From contig USAJ01000005.1 in NCBI GenBank assembly GCA_900552685.1, positions 17,570-81,569 on the forward strand: DNA of 64,000 nucleotides. Reading direction: 5' to 3'. Below are positions 1 to 7,970 of the stretch, piece by piece (the first letter of the stretch is position 1; each line of letters starts with the position of its first letter). Under the pieces are notes generated by a model. The model did not search any database. It was not told where the DNA came from and saw only the letters and a list, made by a program, of their open reading frames with translations. Both the position numbers and the translations under genes were made by a program. This stretch comes from an uncultured Collinsella sp. (GTDB lineage Bacteria > Actinomycetota > Coriobacteriia > Coriobacteriales > Coriobacteriaceae).

Positions 1-1686
1 CGGAGTCGTGAAGGGGAGATTTATTACGCGTTGAGTAAGCTTCCCGATGATTTTACGGTTATCCATTCATACAAGATGTTGGATATTGTGGATGGAAACG
101 CTATTGAACAGAGGGAAGCCGATTTCGTCGTGTTTAATCGCAAGCTCGGCATTCTTGTTATCGAGGCGAAAGCGGGGAGAATTCGCTGTGAAAACGGTGA
201 GTGGTTGTACGGTAGCGGCGTGTCAATGAGAAGGCACGGGGGTCCTTACCGGCAGGCGGATAGTATCAAATGGAAGCTCATTAATCGATTTGAAGATGTA
301 GGGTTGAGAGGACTGTGCAATAGGTGCAAGGTTGCTCACGCGGTTTGGCTTCCGTCTTTGGGCGCCCACGAGCTCGGTTTTATCGACTACTCTCCTGAGG
401 CTTCTCGCGATATTACTCTGTGCAAGACGGACCTTGGGGATCCAACTCAACAAATAGTTCGCATCATGAACATGGATGTCGGAGGAAGGGAGACGAGGCT
501 TTCCAATGATGAGGCTAAAGAGGTCTTGCATAAAGTGCTCCTGCCGGAGTTCGATATCGTCCCGACGAATTCGGTGGACTATCAATATAACGACTTCGTG
601 TTCGCAAGGCTGCTGGACTCGCAGGCTCGCGTGTTGAATTTCATAAAGGATCAGAAGACAGCGGTAATTAACGGGGCGGCAGGAACTGGCAAAACTCTCA
701 TTGCAATTGAGAGAGCTAAGCAGGCCGCCTGTACGGGCAGGGTTCTCTTTTTGTGCTTTAACTCGCTTTTGAAGGAAGAGATTACTAGAAGGTGCAACGA
801 TGTCCCGGAAATTGATGTCTACACAATTCCGGGCTTTGCCTGCAAGGTCTGCAATTCGCTTGAGCCAAACTATGCTCGCCTGACCGAAGAGCTCATGGAG
901 CACCCTGACTCGTTTCCCTATCAGCACATCGTAATAGACGAAGGCCAAGACTTTGGCCTCAAAGCTATCGAGGACGCGATGGTGCTCGAAACGATTCGCT
1001 CTATTGTGGATTCAAAGCCGCAAAGCACCATGTACCTCTTTTACGACAAAAGGCAGTTTGTCCAAGGTTCAACTATGCCCAGCTTCCTTATGGATGCCGA
1101 TTGCAAGCTAACACTTTATGTAAACTGCCGGAATACGGAGGCTATCGAGAAGTCTTCCCTGAGTGCTCTTGGTGAAGTGCACGGTTTTAGAATGCAGGTT
1201 ATGGCTAGGCTCGGAAAACCTCCATTGCTTATGATTAATTGTGACGCCGCCGCGCAAGAGGCATTTGTGGATAAGCACATCGATTTACTCAAGAACGCCG
1301 GTATTAATGACATTGTGGTTATCACATGCAAGACACTGGAAAACTCTAAGCTGTCGTGCTGTTTCGCTGGTGACCAGAACCTAAAGAGGTGGAAAGGTCA
1401 GAAGATTCCCGTCCATACGGTGAGGAAGTTCAAGGGGATGGAAGCTGCTGCGGTAATTATGATTGATGTTGATCAAGCCTTATGGGAACAGCCGTCCATG
1501 AGCTACATGCCTGAGCCTGGAACTTTGTTTTATACGGCTGCTTCGAGGGCACGGCATGAGCTTAGAATTGTTTGCGACATGAATGGGGATGCCTGCAACC
1601 ACGCGCTCGTGGCGATGGGTGAAAAAGCGAATAGGCGCCCCGCTAAGAAGCTCGCAAATGTTCTGGGAGCAGTATTGGTTGGATAG
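1..1686 (+). CDS. NERD-domain superfamily 1 helicase, 5' truncated by the window
   Basis: The frame is open from the first base, and the residues before the TTG at 31 already look like the usual start of a NERD domain, so the true start lies outside the window. The NERD domain (PD-(D/E)xK-type nuclease fold) is visible as an Asp near base 121 followed by the VIEAKAG strand near 163 that supplies the ExK pair. A UvrD/PcrA-like ATPase follows: Walker A GAAGTGKT near 675-700, Walker B IVIDEGQD near 929-952, and a C-terminal helicase part with TAASRARHEL near 1530. Proteins of this build act on DNA and often sit in defence or repair islands; that role is inferred here. It converges on the GIY-YIG gene at 1773. 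Base composition is more AT-rich than the core genome. Confidence 0.85.
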   Translation, partial: RSREGEIYYALSKLPDDFTVIHSYKMLDIVDGNAIEQREADFVVFNRKLGILVIEAKAGRIRCENGEWLYGSGVSMRRHGGPYRQADSIKWKLINRFEDVGLRGLCNRCKVAHAVWLPSLGAHELGFIDYSPEASRDITLCKTDLGDPTQQIVRIMNMDVGGRETRLSNDEAKEVLHKVLLPEFDIVPTNSVDYQYNDFVFARLLDSQARVLNFIKDQKTAVINGAAGTGKTLIAIERAKQAACTGRVLFLCFNSLLKEEITRRCNDVPEIDVYTIPGFACKVCNSLEPNYARLTEELMEHPDSFPYQHIVIDEGQDFGLKAIEDAMVLETIRSIVDSKPQSTMYLFYDKRQFVQGSTMPSFLMDADCKLTLYVNCRNTEAIEKSSLSALGEVHGFRMQVMARLGKPPLLMINCDAAAQEAFVDKHIDLLKNAGINDIVVITCKTLENSKLSCCFAGDQNLKRWKGQKIPVHTVRKFKGMEAAAVIMIDVDQALWEQPSMSYMPEPGTLFYTAASRARHELRIVCDMNGDACNHALVAMGEKANRRPAKKLANVLGAVLVG

Positions 1687-1772
1687 GGCACCGGCGCGCC
1701 CCGCCTCCCTTTGTGAATCCGAGATTGTGTCCTGGGAGTTTCACTGCTATTCATGCCATGCGTGGGCAGCAG

Positions 1773-3515
1773 CTAAATCACCGGGATATACCGTGACAAA
1801 TACTCCTTGAGCGCCGGATCGCACACATAGAGATACGTTCCCAGCATACCGCGCGTCATGAGAACGTAGTAGGCGTTGACGATGATCTTTCGCAGGTCAT
1901 CGTCGCTCGCCTTTTTCTTTGCGACGGCATCTTTAAAGTTCGCTTTGTTAACGCAGACGGCTCCTATATCGGTGTCGTAATAAATGTCTGGTCCCAGAAT
2001 TACGAAGCCGTAGTTGAGGTCGTAGCCCTGCACCGTGTGGATACATCCGACTTCGTTTACGGCGTTGGCGGAGTTAACCCAATCCTTTTGGCTCGAGTTC
2101 CAACGTTTAGGGATGTCCTCGATGATGATATCGAACGCGTCTTTGTATTTCTTCGTTTGCCACTTCCACGCAAAGCCTGCCGTCATACGGGATAGGCCAA
2201 CTTCTTCTTCCTTGGCTTGCTGCAGAGAACAGAAATCCTCAAATCGGTTGACGATTCCAAACTGGTATCTGGGGATATCGCTGTCCGGATCCCCGGCCCG
2301 CGAATCGTAAGGCTCCGATGAAAAGAGTTCTTTGAACTTCATGCCGGTGTGCATGTACGCCTTGTTGTCGAGTAAGTCGTAGACAAAATCGAGGTATTCG
2401 TCACCACCGCGCACGCGCATTTGTGTGCTTAGGCCGAACTCTTCAGTTTCAATGCCCGCTTCTTCGAGCTGATTGAGTCGCTGCTCAAGGCCGTCCCGAT
2501 TAAGTCCGGATGCACGAACCTGCTGTTTGGGGTCGTAGAACAGGTACGCCTTGTCACAGCATGTGAATATCCAGTCAACCTGGTTGCTCGAGCGCGGAAG
2601 GCCGAGGCGATCGCAGGTATTGTAAAAAGCCCCGATGCCGGCGCCGACGGTCAAGCAGTTTCCCAGTCGGTGTGCCTCGTCGACAAGCAGGATGTCATAC
2701 CGATTCTTTTTGGTAACATCACTGGGGGTCAGGATATCTCCGGGCTTTAACCCAGGAAGGAAGTGCGTGAGCCTTTTGAGCGTTTTGCTCAGAGACTCCA
2801 TGGGTGTCACGAAACCGACCCGCAGGCCGGATAGCTTGGGTTCGTTTTTGATTTTGAACATGAGGCTTATGGCAAGGATGGTTTTGCCTGTTCCGGGCGC
2901 GCCGTTTACGACGGTTACGCGTTTCTTCTTGGGGCTGCCGTGCTCAACGTCTTTCTGTTCCTGCTCGAGACGCTTGTAAATCGTCTCAATCGTTTCATAT
3001 TGATCGGGTGTGAGCGTTTTGAAAGGCGAAAATTTAAACAGGTCAGTGTTCTCGAGCTCTTCGATGGGGTGAATTGCATAGTTTTCTTCGCGTAGTTTTG
3101 TCCATAGCGTTCGGAACTTCTGGCGGTACTGAGGTCGCTCAAAGTAATCGAATTGGGCATAGCCATTGTTGCCATTGGTTACCTGGTATTTTTCGTCAGC
3201 GCAGAACAGTTCGATGAGCCTGTTTTCAAACTCAAATGTCGCCGACTGATTGAAGGTTGGGTTGTCGATCAGTAGTGTTCGATCGAAATCCTTGTCCACG
3301 TTTGCGGCGTGTTGCTTCATGCGGCGTTGATAGTTGGTTGTTTGGCCAATGTATGCCGTCTTCTTTTTACTGTTGGTCAGGATGTAGAGAACAGGCCAGC
3401 TCTCGTCATGGTGAGTCCCGGGCTCTGGCGTGCCAAAGTCTTGTAGCGATTCGCTTGCCTCGAAGGGCTTGGGTAGGGGAAGCGTGTATTGCCGAAGGGC
3501 GAACTCATTACTCAC
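1773..3515 (-). CDS. GIY-YIG nuclease fused to DUF2075 P-loop ATPase/helicase-like domain
   Basis: Predicted two-domain nucleic-acid enzyme of about 580 aa. The N-terminal part has a GIY-YIG-type strand pair (VLYILTN near residue 42, AYIGQT near 54) with the following Arg near 64. A long P-loop domain of the DUF2075 type follows, with Walker A NGAPGTGKT near 207 and Walker B ILLVDEAHR near 277. The C-terminal third has VLMTRGMLGTYLYV, as in helicase motif VI. I chose the GTG at 3515 because an AGAAAGG Shine-Dalgarno precedes it and it overlaps the stop of the MazG-like gene by 8 nt (GTGAGTAA), implying translational coupling. An in-frame upstream start at 3572 would add 19 residues. The function of the fusion is unknown to me; an antiphage or DNA-processing role is inference. 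Confidence 0.8.
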   Translation of the reverse strand: MSNEFALRQYTLPLPKPFEASESLQDFGTPEPGTHHDESWPVLYILTNSKKKTAYIGQTTNYQRRMKQHAANVDKDFDRTLLIDNPTFNQSATFEFENRLIELFCADEKYQVTNGNNGYAQFDYFERPQYRQKFRTLWTKLREENYAIHPIEELENTDLFKFSPFKTLTPDQYETIETIYKRLEQEQKDVEHGSPKKKRVTVVNGAPGTGKTILAISLMFKIKNEPKLSGLRVGFVTPMESLSKTLKRLTHFLPGLKPGDILTPSDVTKKNRYDILLVDEAHRLGNCLTVGAGIGAFYNTCDRLGLPRSSNQVDWIFTCCDKAYLFYDPKQQVRASGLNRDGLEQRLNQLEEAGIETEEFGLSTQMRVRGGDEYLDFVYDLLDNKAYMHTGMKFKELFSSEPYDSRAGDPDSDIPRYQFGIVNRFEDFCSLQQAKEEEVGLSRMTAGFAWKWQTKKYKDAFDIIIEDIPKRWNSSQKDWVNSANAVNEVGCIHTVQGYDLNYGFVILGPDIYYDTDIGAVCVNKANFKDAVAKKKASDDDLRKIIVNAYYVLMTRGMLGTYLYVCDPALKEYLSRYIPVI

Positions 3516-3864
3516 GGTGGCCCGCCTTTCTGTATTCGTTGGATGATGCGTCGACGGGGTAGCGCTCGCCATTGCGCTTTAGCTTGGACGAGAGCGCCGC
3601 CTGTAAGTCGATGTCATTGAGGTCGGCAAAACGCAGGAGGAAAAGAAGCGTGTCGGCAATTTCGTCTTCGATAGCTTGGCGTTGCTCGGTATCTTCGAAC
3701 ATTTCTGCTATGTGCTCGTCGCTTATAAAGCGGAAGAGCTGTAGCAGCTCGGAGGACTCAGTTACCATGCCGATGGCGAGTTCTTTCGGCGTGTGATATT
3801 TGCGCCAGTCGCGTGCGTCGCAAAAATCTCTAACTTGTACCGTCATGGCATCGAGCTTATCCAT
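3508..3864 (-). CDS. MazG-like nucleotide pyrophosphohydrolase
   Basis: Small all-alpha NTP pyrophosphohydrolase of the MazG / RS21-C6 superfamily, about 118 aa, the usual size of single-domain members that hydrolyse (d)NTPs such as dCTP to the monophosphate. The metal-binding signature is complete: an ExxE pair at residues 36/39 (TESSELL) and an ExxD pair at 68/71 (DEIADTLLFLL). The ATG at 3864 is preferred over the upstream TTG at 3873 because GGAGG lies nine bases before it. The gene is upstream of, and overlaps by 8 nt, the GIY-YIG/DUF2075 gene, so the two should be co-expressed. Which nucleotide it cleaves cannot be told from sequence. Confidence 0.85.
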   Translation of the reverse strand: MDKLDAMTVQVRDFCDARDWRKYHTPKELAIGMVTESSELLQLFRFISDEHIAEMFEDTEQRQAIEDEIADTLLFLLRFADLNDIDLQAALSSKLKRNGERYPVDASSNEYRKAGHRE

Positions 3865-3979
3865 CGTCCGCAACCTCCCTGATGTTCATTGTTTTATTAT
3901 GGCCGTATCTGGGATTTATTGCACATCATTTGGGGCGTGCGGTTTGTTCGGTCGCGATTGCCCGGTAGGAGGTTCCACC

Positions 3980-4171
3980 GTGAAGATCGATGTCGATGTA
4001 GACCAGCTGCGCGAGAGCCTGCTCGACCGCGCGGGGAGTGCGGCGGGCGTGGGCTTTCCCGCTGCCATGCTCGACGTGATGGATATCGAGGATGAGTCCC
4101 CTCAAGAGCTCCTAGCCCGAGCCGAACGCGAAGGCCTCGACCTCCGCGACTTTGCCGTCGACGATGACTAG
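3980..4171 (+). CDS. Small acidic hypothetical protein
   Basis: 63-residue acidic protein starting at GTG 3980, with AGGAGG seven bases upstream (3968-3973). The sequence is rich in Asp/Glu and Leu, with no signal peptide or membrane segment, and ends in a run of Asp. I do not recognise a family. The clear Shine-Dalgarno and biased composition argue that it is real. It is divergent from the MazG-like gene at 3864, so the roughly 115 bp between them should carry both promoters. Confidence 0.55.
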   Translation: MKIDVDVDQLRESLLDRAGSAAGVGFPAAMLDVMDIEDESPQELLARAEREGLDLRDFAVDDD

Positions 4172-4283
4172 GGTAGCTAATTTGGGACGGGCATCTGTAC
4201 CCGCAGCTGCGCGAAAATGCACGATGGGCAGCCGCAATGGAGTCTAATGAGCTCGTGACCGTTCTATTTTGGCTGCACGCTGG

Positions 4284-4406
4284 CTAAGTGAGTAGGCTTT
4301 ATTGGAAATCCTGAGCACCCGACAATTTTGCTTCAACAAACCCGCAGGTCACAGACTTGTGCTTTGGTGACGTGGTCGGCGATTCGACAAAAGTCTACTC
4401 ACTTAG
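4284..4406. repeat. Inverted-repeat-bounded intergenic element, copy 1
   Basis: Bounded by CTAAGTGAGTAGGCTTT (4284-4300) and its near-perfect inverse AAAAGTCTACTCACTTAG (4389-4406). The interior carries a core, GCACCCGACA...CCCGCAGGT, about 4312-4345, shared with the copy at 7768-7890 and, in reverse orientation and with different arms, with the element at 29612-29745. The flanking bases also match the 7768 copy: GGGTAGCTAATTTGGGACGGG upstream near 4171 and GTCCGCAACGAGACCCCAGC downstream near 4424. The full repeated unit is therefore about 300 bp. It has no coding capacity. Confidence 0.85.
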
Positions 4407-4534
4407 TTTTGAGAGACGCTAATTGTCCGCAACGAGACCCCAGCCGGGGCGATTGATGCTCAAGAGTGGCCAATTCGGGACGGCTGCCCCGCCCCTCTTA
4501 GGGACAAGGCAGGGGTTGCGGTGACTTTGCGCAC

Positions 4535-4562
4535 AAAAAATGCCGGGGGTAAGACCCCGGCT
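4535..4562 (-). terminator. Rho-independent terminator downstream of the K+/H+ antiporter
   Basis: On the minus strand GCCGGGG-TCTTA-CCCCGGC is followed by A and a run of six T. It is placed to stop transcripts coming from the antiporter gene that ends at 4893, after about 330 bp of untranslated tail. Confidence 0.65.
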
Positions 4563-4738
4563 CTTGGAGGCCCCTCTTTTTGGAGGGTACCGATTTCTTT
4601 ATAGCATGAGATCGGACGGCTTTCAAATGGCGCCATGTGGATGGGATGGCGCGCCTGATAAAGCCCTCAATGAATGGCATCTAACTAGCGTTCGTGATAA
4701 TAAAGAAGTCGGTCATCTCAAAAGAGAAGGCTTCCAAG

Positions 4739-4766
4739 TGCCGGGGACGTTTTCCCGGCTTTTTTC
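4739..4766 (+). terminator. Rho-independent terminator
   Basis: GCCGGG-GACGTTTT-CCCGGC followed by TTTTTTC on the plus strand. No gene recognisable to me ends just upstream, so it may close an unrecognised short transcript or the 3980 transcript. Confidence 0.5.
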
Positions 4767-4807
4767 ATTTCGGTGTCAATTCAAATGTTTTTCAACCCAT
4801 CCCCTTA

Positions 4808-4880
4808 ATAACTTGCGGTGAAATAGGGACTGTTTAGGCTGCTAGAAGGCCTATTCAGTCCCTATTTCACCGCAAGTTAT
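4808..4880. repeat. Palindromic element, TTGCGGTGAAAT family, copy 1
   Basis: Two perfect arms of about 25 nt (ATAACTTGCGGTGAAATAGG... and its inverse) enclose a 22-nt loop. It sits 13 bp beyond the stop of the antiporter gene. Two further, less perfect copies occur at 39418-39485 and 39509-39576. The arms hold the GGGAC motif common to most palindromes of this window. Confidence 0.85.
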
Positions 4881-4892
4881 GGGTGGGGATGG

Positions 4893-6494
4893 CTACGACG
4901 CCAGCGTGGCAATGACGGCTTCGTCGCCGGCGTATATGAGGGTGTTGCCGTCGGGGATGATCGTTTGGCCGTCGCGCTTGAGCATCACGACGATAAACGG
5001 GTGCTTGCCCTGCGGCACGTCGCGCAGGCGCTGCCCTGCCAGGCGACCGTGGGGTGTCACGGTGACCTCGCGCAGCGTAACCTCGGCGCGCTCTTCAAAC
5101 GTCGGCGCGGCCATAACCAGCAGGTCGCCTTCTTCAATTACGGTATCGCCGTTGGGCAGCACCGGGTGCGCTCCATCGCGCAGCACCAGGACCACGAGCA
5201 TGTCCGTTGCACTGCCAATATCCGCGAGCGAGCGTCCGGCAAACGGATGTCCAGCTCCCACCTTGAGTTTGACGAACGACATGCCGTCCTCGTCGCGGTA
5301 ATCGTTAAACGTGCGGCGCACGTCGCCTTCTGCATCGATCATATCGAGTTTCTTTGCCACTGCTGGCAGCAGCGAGCCCTGCACCACAATGCTCGACACG
5401 GCAATTACAAACACCAGGTCAAACAGGTCGTGACCGCCGGGTACACCGGTCACCACGGCAAAGAGACTAAAGACGACCGATGCTGCTCCGCGCAGGCCCG
5501 CCCAGCTTACGAGCGCTACCTGGCGAGGGTTTGTCTTAAAGGGCGCCAGCAGCAGACCGACGGCGATGGGGCGGCTCACGAAGAGCATAAACGCCATGAG
5601 TGCCAGGCCCGGCAGCAGCATTTGCGGCAGGCGGGCGGGCGTCACGAGCAGGCCGAGCAAAAAGAAGATGGTCATCTCGGCCATTTCGGTGAGGGTGTCG
5701 AAGAAGTGCGCCAGCTCGACCTTACCGGTGATGTCGCTCGCGCCTAGCACGATGCCGGCAAGGTACACGGCCAAAAAGCCGTTGCCGCCCAGGTAGCTCG
5801 GCAGCGCGTAGGCAACGATCGCCACGGCGAATAAAAAGATAGTCTGCGTGCCCTCGGCTGTTGCGTGTGCGCGCTCAATCAGGCGGCCCGATGCCCAGCC
5901 GATAACAAGGCCTAGCCCCGCGCCCAGGATGATCTGATTGGCCAGCAGCACGGGGATGTTAATGTCGCCGCCGGCCGCGAGGGTCGCGAGCACGGCGGTG
6001 AGCATGTAGGCGACGGGGTCGTTGGAGCCCGATTCGACCTCGAGCAGCGAGTCGGTGCCGCCTTTTAGCGAAAGACTGTGCTCGCGCAGCACACTAAAGA
6101 CGCTGGCTGCATCGGTCGATGCCACGACCGATCCCAGCAGCAGGCCGCCGATCCAGTCGAAGCCTAGTACAAAGTGCGCGAACACGCCGGTGATGCCAGC
6201 GGTGATGACGACGCCGAGTGTGCTCAGCAGCACCGCGGGCACGGCGACAGGTTTGGCGCGGTCGATGTTGGTGTTAAAGCCGCCGTAGAACATGATGAAC
6301 AGCAGCGCCGTGCTGCAGACGGTTTCGGTGAGCGCGTAGTCGCTAAAGTGGATGTGCGCCGGACCGTTGACGCCCAGCAGCATGCCGAGAGCGATAAAGA
6401 TGAGCAGGGTGGGGAAGGGAAGCTTTTTGCCGACGGGCTTGATGGTCAGGCACAAAATGATGACGAGACCGATAAAAAGAAGGATCTGGTTCAT
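4893..6494 (-). CDS. Potassium/proton antiporter of the CPA1 family with two TrkA-C domains
   Basis: 533-aa inner-membrane antiporter like CvrA/NhaP2. About a dozen hydrophobic segments fill residues 1-385, with the family motifs GSVVASTDAASVF (near 125) and VESGSNDPVAYML (near 155), whose acidic residues are the ion-binding site in CPA1 exchangers. Two RCK/TrkA-C-type regulatory repeats follow, near 410-470 (VKLKVGAGHPFAGRSL...) and 475-533 (GRLAGQRLRDV...). It would exchange cytoplasmic K+ for H+, with nucleotide-responsive gating by the C-terminal domains. It stands alone, with the divergent phosphatase gene 320 bp upstream. Confidence 0.88.
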   Translation of the reverse strand: MNQILLFIGLVIILCLTIKPVGKKLPFPTLLIFIALGMLLGVNGPAHIHFSDYALTETVCSTALLFIMFYGGFNTNIDRAKPVAVPAVLLSTLGVVITAGITGVFAHFVLGFDWIGGLLLGSVVASTDAASVFSVLREHSLSLKGGTDSLLEVESGSNDPVAYMLTAVLATLAAGGDINIPVLLANQIILGAGLGLVIGWASGRLIERAHATAEGTQTIFLFAVAIVAYALPSYLGGNGFLAVYLAGIVLGASDITGKVELAHFFDTLTEMAEMTIFFLLGLLVTPARLPQMLLPGLALMAFMLFVSRPIAVGLLLAPFKTNPRQVALVSWAGLRGAASVVFSLFAVVTGVPGGHDLFDLVFVIAVSSIVVQGSLLPAVAKKLDMIDAEGDVRRTFNDYRDEDGMSFVKLKVGAGHPFAGRSLADIGSATDMLVVLVLRDGAHPVLPNGDTVIEEGDLLVMAAPTFEERAEVTLREVTVTPHGRLAGQRLRDVPQGKHPFIVVMLKRDGQTIIPDGNTLIYAGDEAVIATLAS

Positions 6495-6815
6495 GGATAG
6501 TGTCCGCTCCTGGGTGGTTGGCGTGGCACGGTCGATTGTCTGCGATTATTTGTACCCAAAGGTGGTGGGTTTATGGGGTCGAGCCGTGTGTGCTCGCATT
6601 TTCGACACGAGGCCGAGGCGCGGGAGGCACTGGGTGGGGAGTTGATGCTGGTGAGGCGGTATTTCCGGGGCGTGTGGGCGGCCGCTAATGAGCGTTGGCG
6701 GCTTGCGGTACTTTCCAGCTTTATTGCAACGGAGTACAATGGGTAACGTTTAAGTTCAACTTGAAGTTTTAGTCGTGGCATCGGGCTTCGGCCGTAATGC
6801 AGGGAAAGGCGTTCC
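6495..6815. promoter_or_regulatory. 320-bp divergent intergenic region
   Basis: Must contain the promoters of the antiporter (minus) and the phosphatase (plus). A TACAAT hexamer near 6733 is a plausible -10 for the phosphatase gene, without a good -35. I see no repeat or RNA structure in it. Confidence 0.4.
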
Positions 6816-7655
6816 ATGGCGATCTATGTGACATCTGATGCTCACGGGCACGTGCGCGCGCTGGACGAGGCCCTTTCCAAGATCTCGCTGACGTCCGACG
6901 ACACGCTGTATGTGCTGGGCGACATGATTGACCGCGGTCCCGATCCGGTCGGCGTCATCAACTTGGTGCGGTCGCTGCCCAACGCTCGCGTGCTTAAGGG
7001 CAACCACGAGCAGATTATGCTCGACGCGATCATTGGGCAGGACCCGCTCGATGCCGAGACCTGGGACATCAACGGCGGATGGACCACGCGCCAACAGCTC
7101 AACGAAATGGAATTTGAGGCATACGAGGAACTGGTGCGCTGGGCTGCCGCCCTGCCGCTCTATGCGGTGGCCGAGACTGCCGAGCGGCCGTATCTGCTGG
7201 TGCACGCCGGCATTCAGACCGAGGCGGCGCGTGCGTTTTTGCTTGAGCATGGTGTCGATTGCGCCGACGGCAGGGGAGCGGTTGATGCCGATACCGAGCT
7301 GCTGCAGCAAATGCTCGCCGTGCAGTCGTCTGACGACTTGCTGTGGATTCGCCATGGCTATTGGGATGCGCCGACTGGGTTGCTTTCTGCCGAGGGCAAG
7401 GGTCCGGTCGTGGTGAGCGGCCACACGCCTACGGTGTCGCTGGGGCGTTATTGCGAGGTCGGCGGCCTGGCGGGGCTCGATGAGGAGTCGGGCCGCGGGC
7501 AGATGGTGCGCCTGGGCGGCGAGGACACCGCCGGCGTGCCCGATCGCATCGATATCGACTGTGCGGCGGCCACCGGTTCCGAGTTCGGCCGCGTTGGCAT
7601 CCTGCGCCTGGACGACGGGGCGGAGTTCTACGCAAACATTCTTCCCGGCGAGTAA
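6816..7655 (+). CDS. PPP-family metallophosphoesterase (serine/threonine phosphatase or Ap4A-hydrolase-like)
   Basis: 279-aa cytoplasmic calcineurin-like phosphoesterase with the complete PPP signature: SDAHGH at residues 7-12, GDMIDRG near 35, KGNHE near 62, and later His residues (LVHAGIQ near 128, VSGHTP near 200) that finish the di-metal site. Bacterial relatives include protein phosphatases (PrpA/PrpB) and the Ap4A-hydrolase PrpE; sequence alone does not separate these. An AGGGAAAGG Shine-Dalgarno precedes ATG 6816. A monocistronic arrangement is suggested by the repeats on the 3' side. Confidence 0.85.
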   Translation: MAIYVTSDAHGHVRALDEALSKISLTSDDTLYVLGDMIDRGPDPVGVINLVRSLPNARVLKGNHEQIMLDAIIGQDPLDAETWDINGGWTTRQQLNEMEFEAYEELVRWAAALPLYAVAETAERPYLLVHAGIQTEAARAFLLEHGVDCADGRGAVDADTELLQQMLAVQSSDDLLWIRHGYWDAPTGLLSAEGKGPVVVSGHTPTVSLGRYCEVGGLAGLDEESGRGQMVRLGGEDTAGVPDRIDIDCAAATGSEFGRVGILRLDDGAEFYANILPGE

Positions 7656-7717
7656 TCGGTGCAAAGGGTAGCTAATTTGGGACGGGCTTTTTGACTACTT
7701 TTGCCCTTCTGCCCATC

Positions 7718-7753
7718 AAATGATTTTTCTGGGACGGGGATTAAATAATCATT
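7718..7753. repeat. Short palindrome, AAATGATT family, copy 1
   Basis: AAATGATT (7718-7725) and AATCATTT (7746-7753) enclose TTTCTGGGACGGGGATTAAAT. A second copy with the same loop lies at 18850-18894. It is inserted inside the composite repeat: the 4172 copy lacks it at the corresponding place. Confidence 0.75.
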
Positions 7754-7767
7754 TGGCTGCCCACCGG

Positions 7768-7890
7768 CTAAGTGAGTAGACTTTTTTGGAAATGCCGAGC
7801 ACCCAACATATTTGCCTCAATAAAACCGCAGGTCACAGACTTGTGCTTTGTCGGTGTGGTCGGGGATTCGGTAAAAGTCTACTCACTTAG
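7768..7890. repeat. Inverted-repeat-bounded intergenic element, copy 2
   Basis: CTAAGTGAGTAGACTTTT (7768-7785) and AAAAGTCTACTCACTTAG (7873-7890) form a perfect 18-bp inverted repeat; the same pair at 4284 has one mismatch. The interior keeps the core ending in AAAACCGCAGGT and the following CACAGACTTGTGCTTTG of copy 1. Confidence 0.85.
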
Positions 7891-7970
7891 TTTTGCGTGA
7901 TGCATATTGTCCGCAACGAGACCCCAGCCGAGGTGATTCCATCGCAAATTCTGGTACCGGGGGCAGCTAA

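Larger units (their letters stand above)
4172..4892. other. 720-bp non-coding stretch: composite repeat, terminators and a palindrome
   Basis: No convincing gene. From left to right it holds a composite repeat of about 300 bp (about 4172-4490, see 4284-4406), a minus-strand terminator at 4535-4562, a plus-strand terminator at 4739-4766 and a perfect 25-bp-arm palindrome at 4808-4880. The stretch 4563-4738 shows nothing I can name; a 60-codon frame on the minus strand there has no ribosome site. Confidence 0.7.
7656..7970. repeat. 315-bp intergenic stretch filled by the second composite repeat
   Basis: Begins with GGGTAGCTAATTTGGGACGGG (near 7668), matching 4171, and ends near the flippase stop with GGGGGCAGCTAATTAGG. 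It contains the palindrome 7718-7753 and the inverted-repeat element 7768-7890. No gene. Confidence 0.75.

Noticed and set aside
4498..4680. Possible 60-codon gene on the minus strand
   Set aside because: No ribosome site, overlaps the terminator at 4535-4562.
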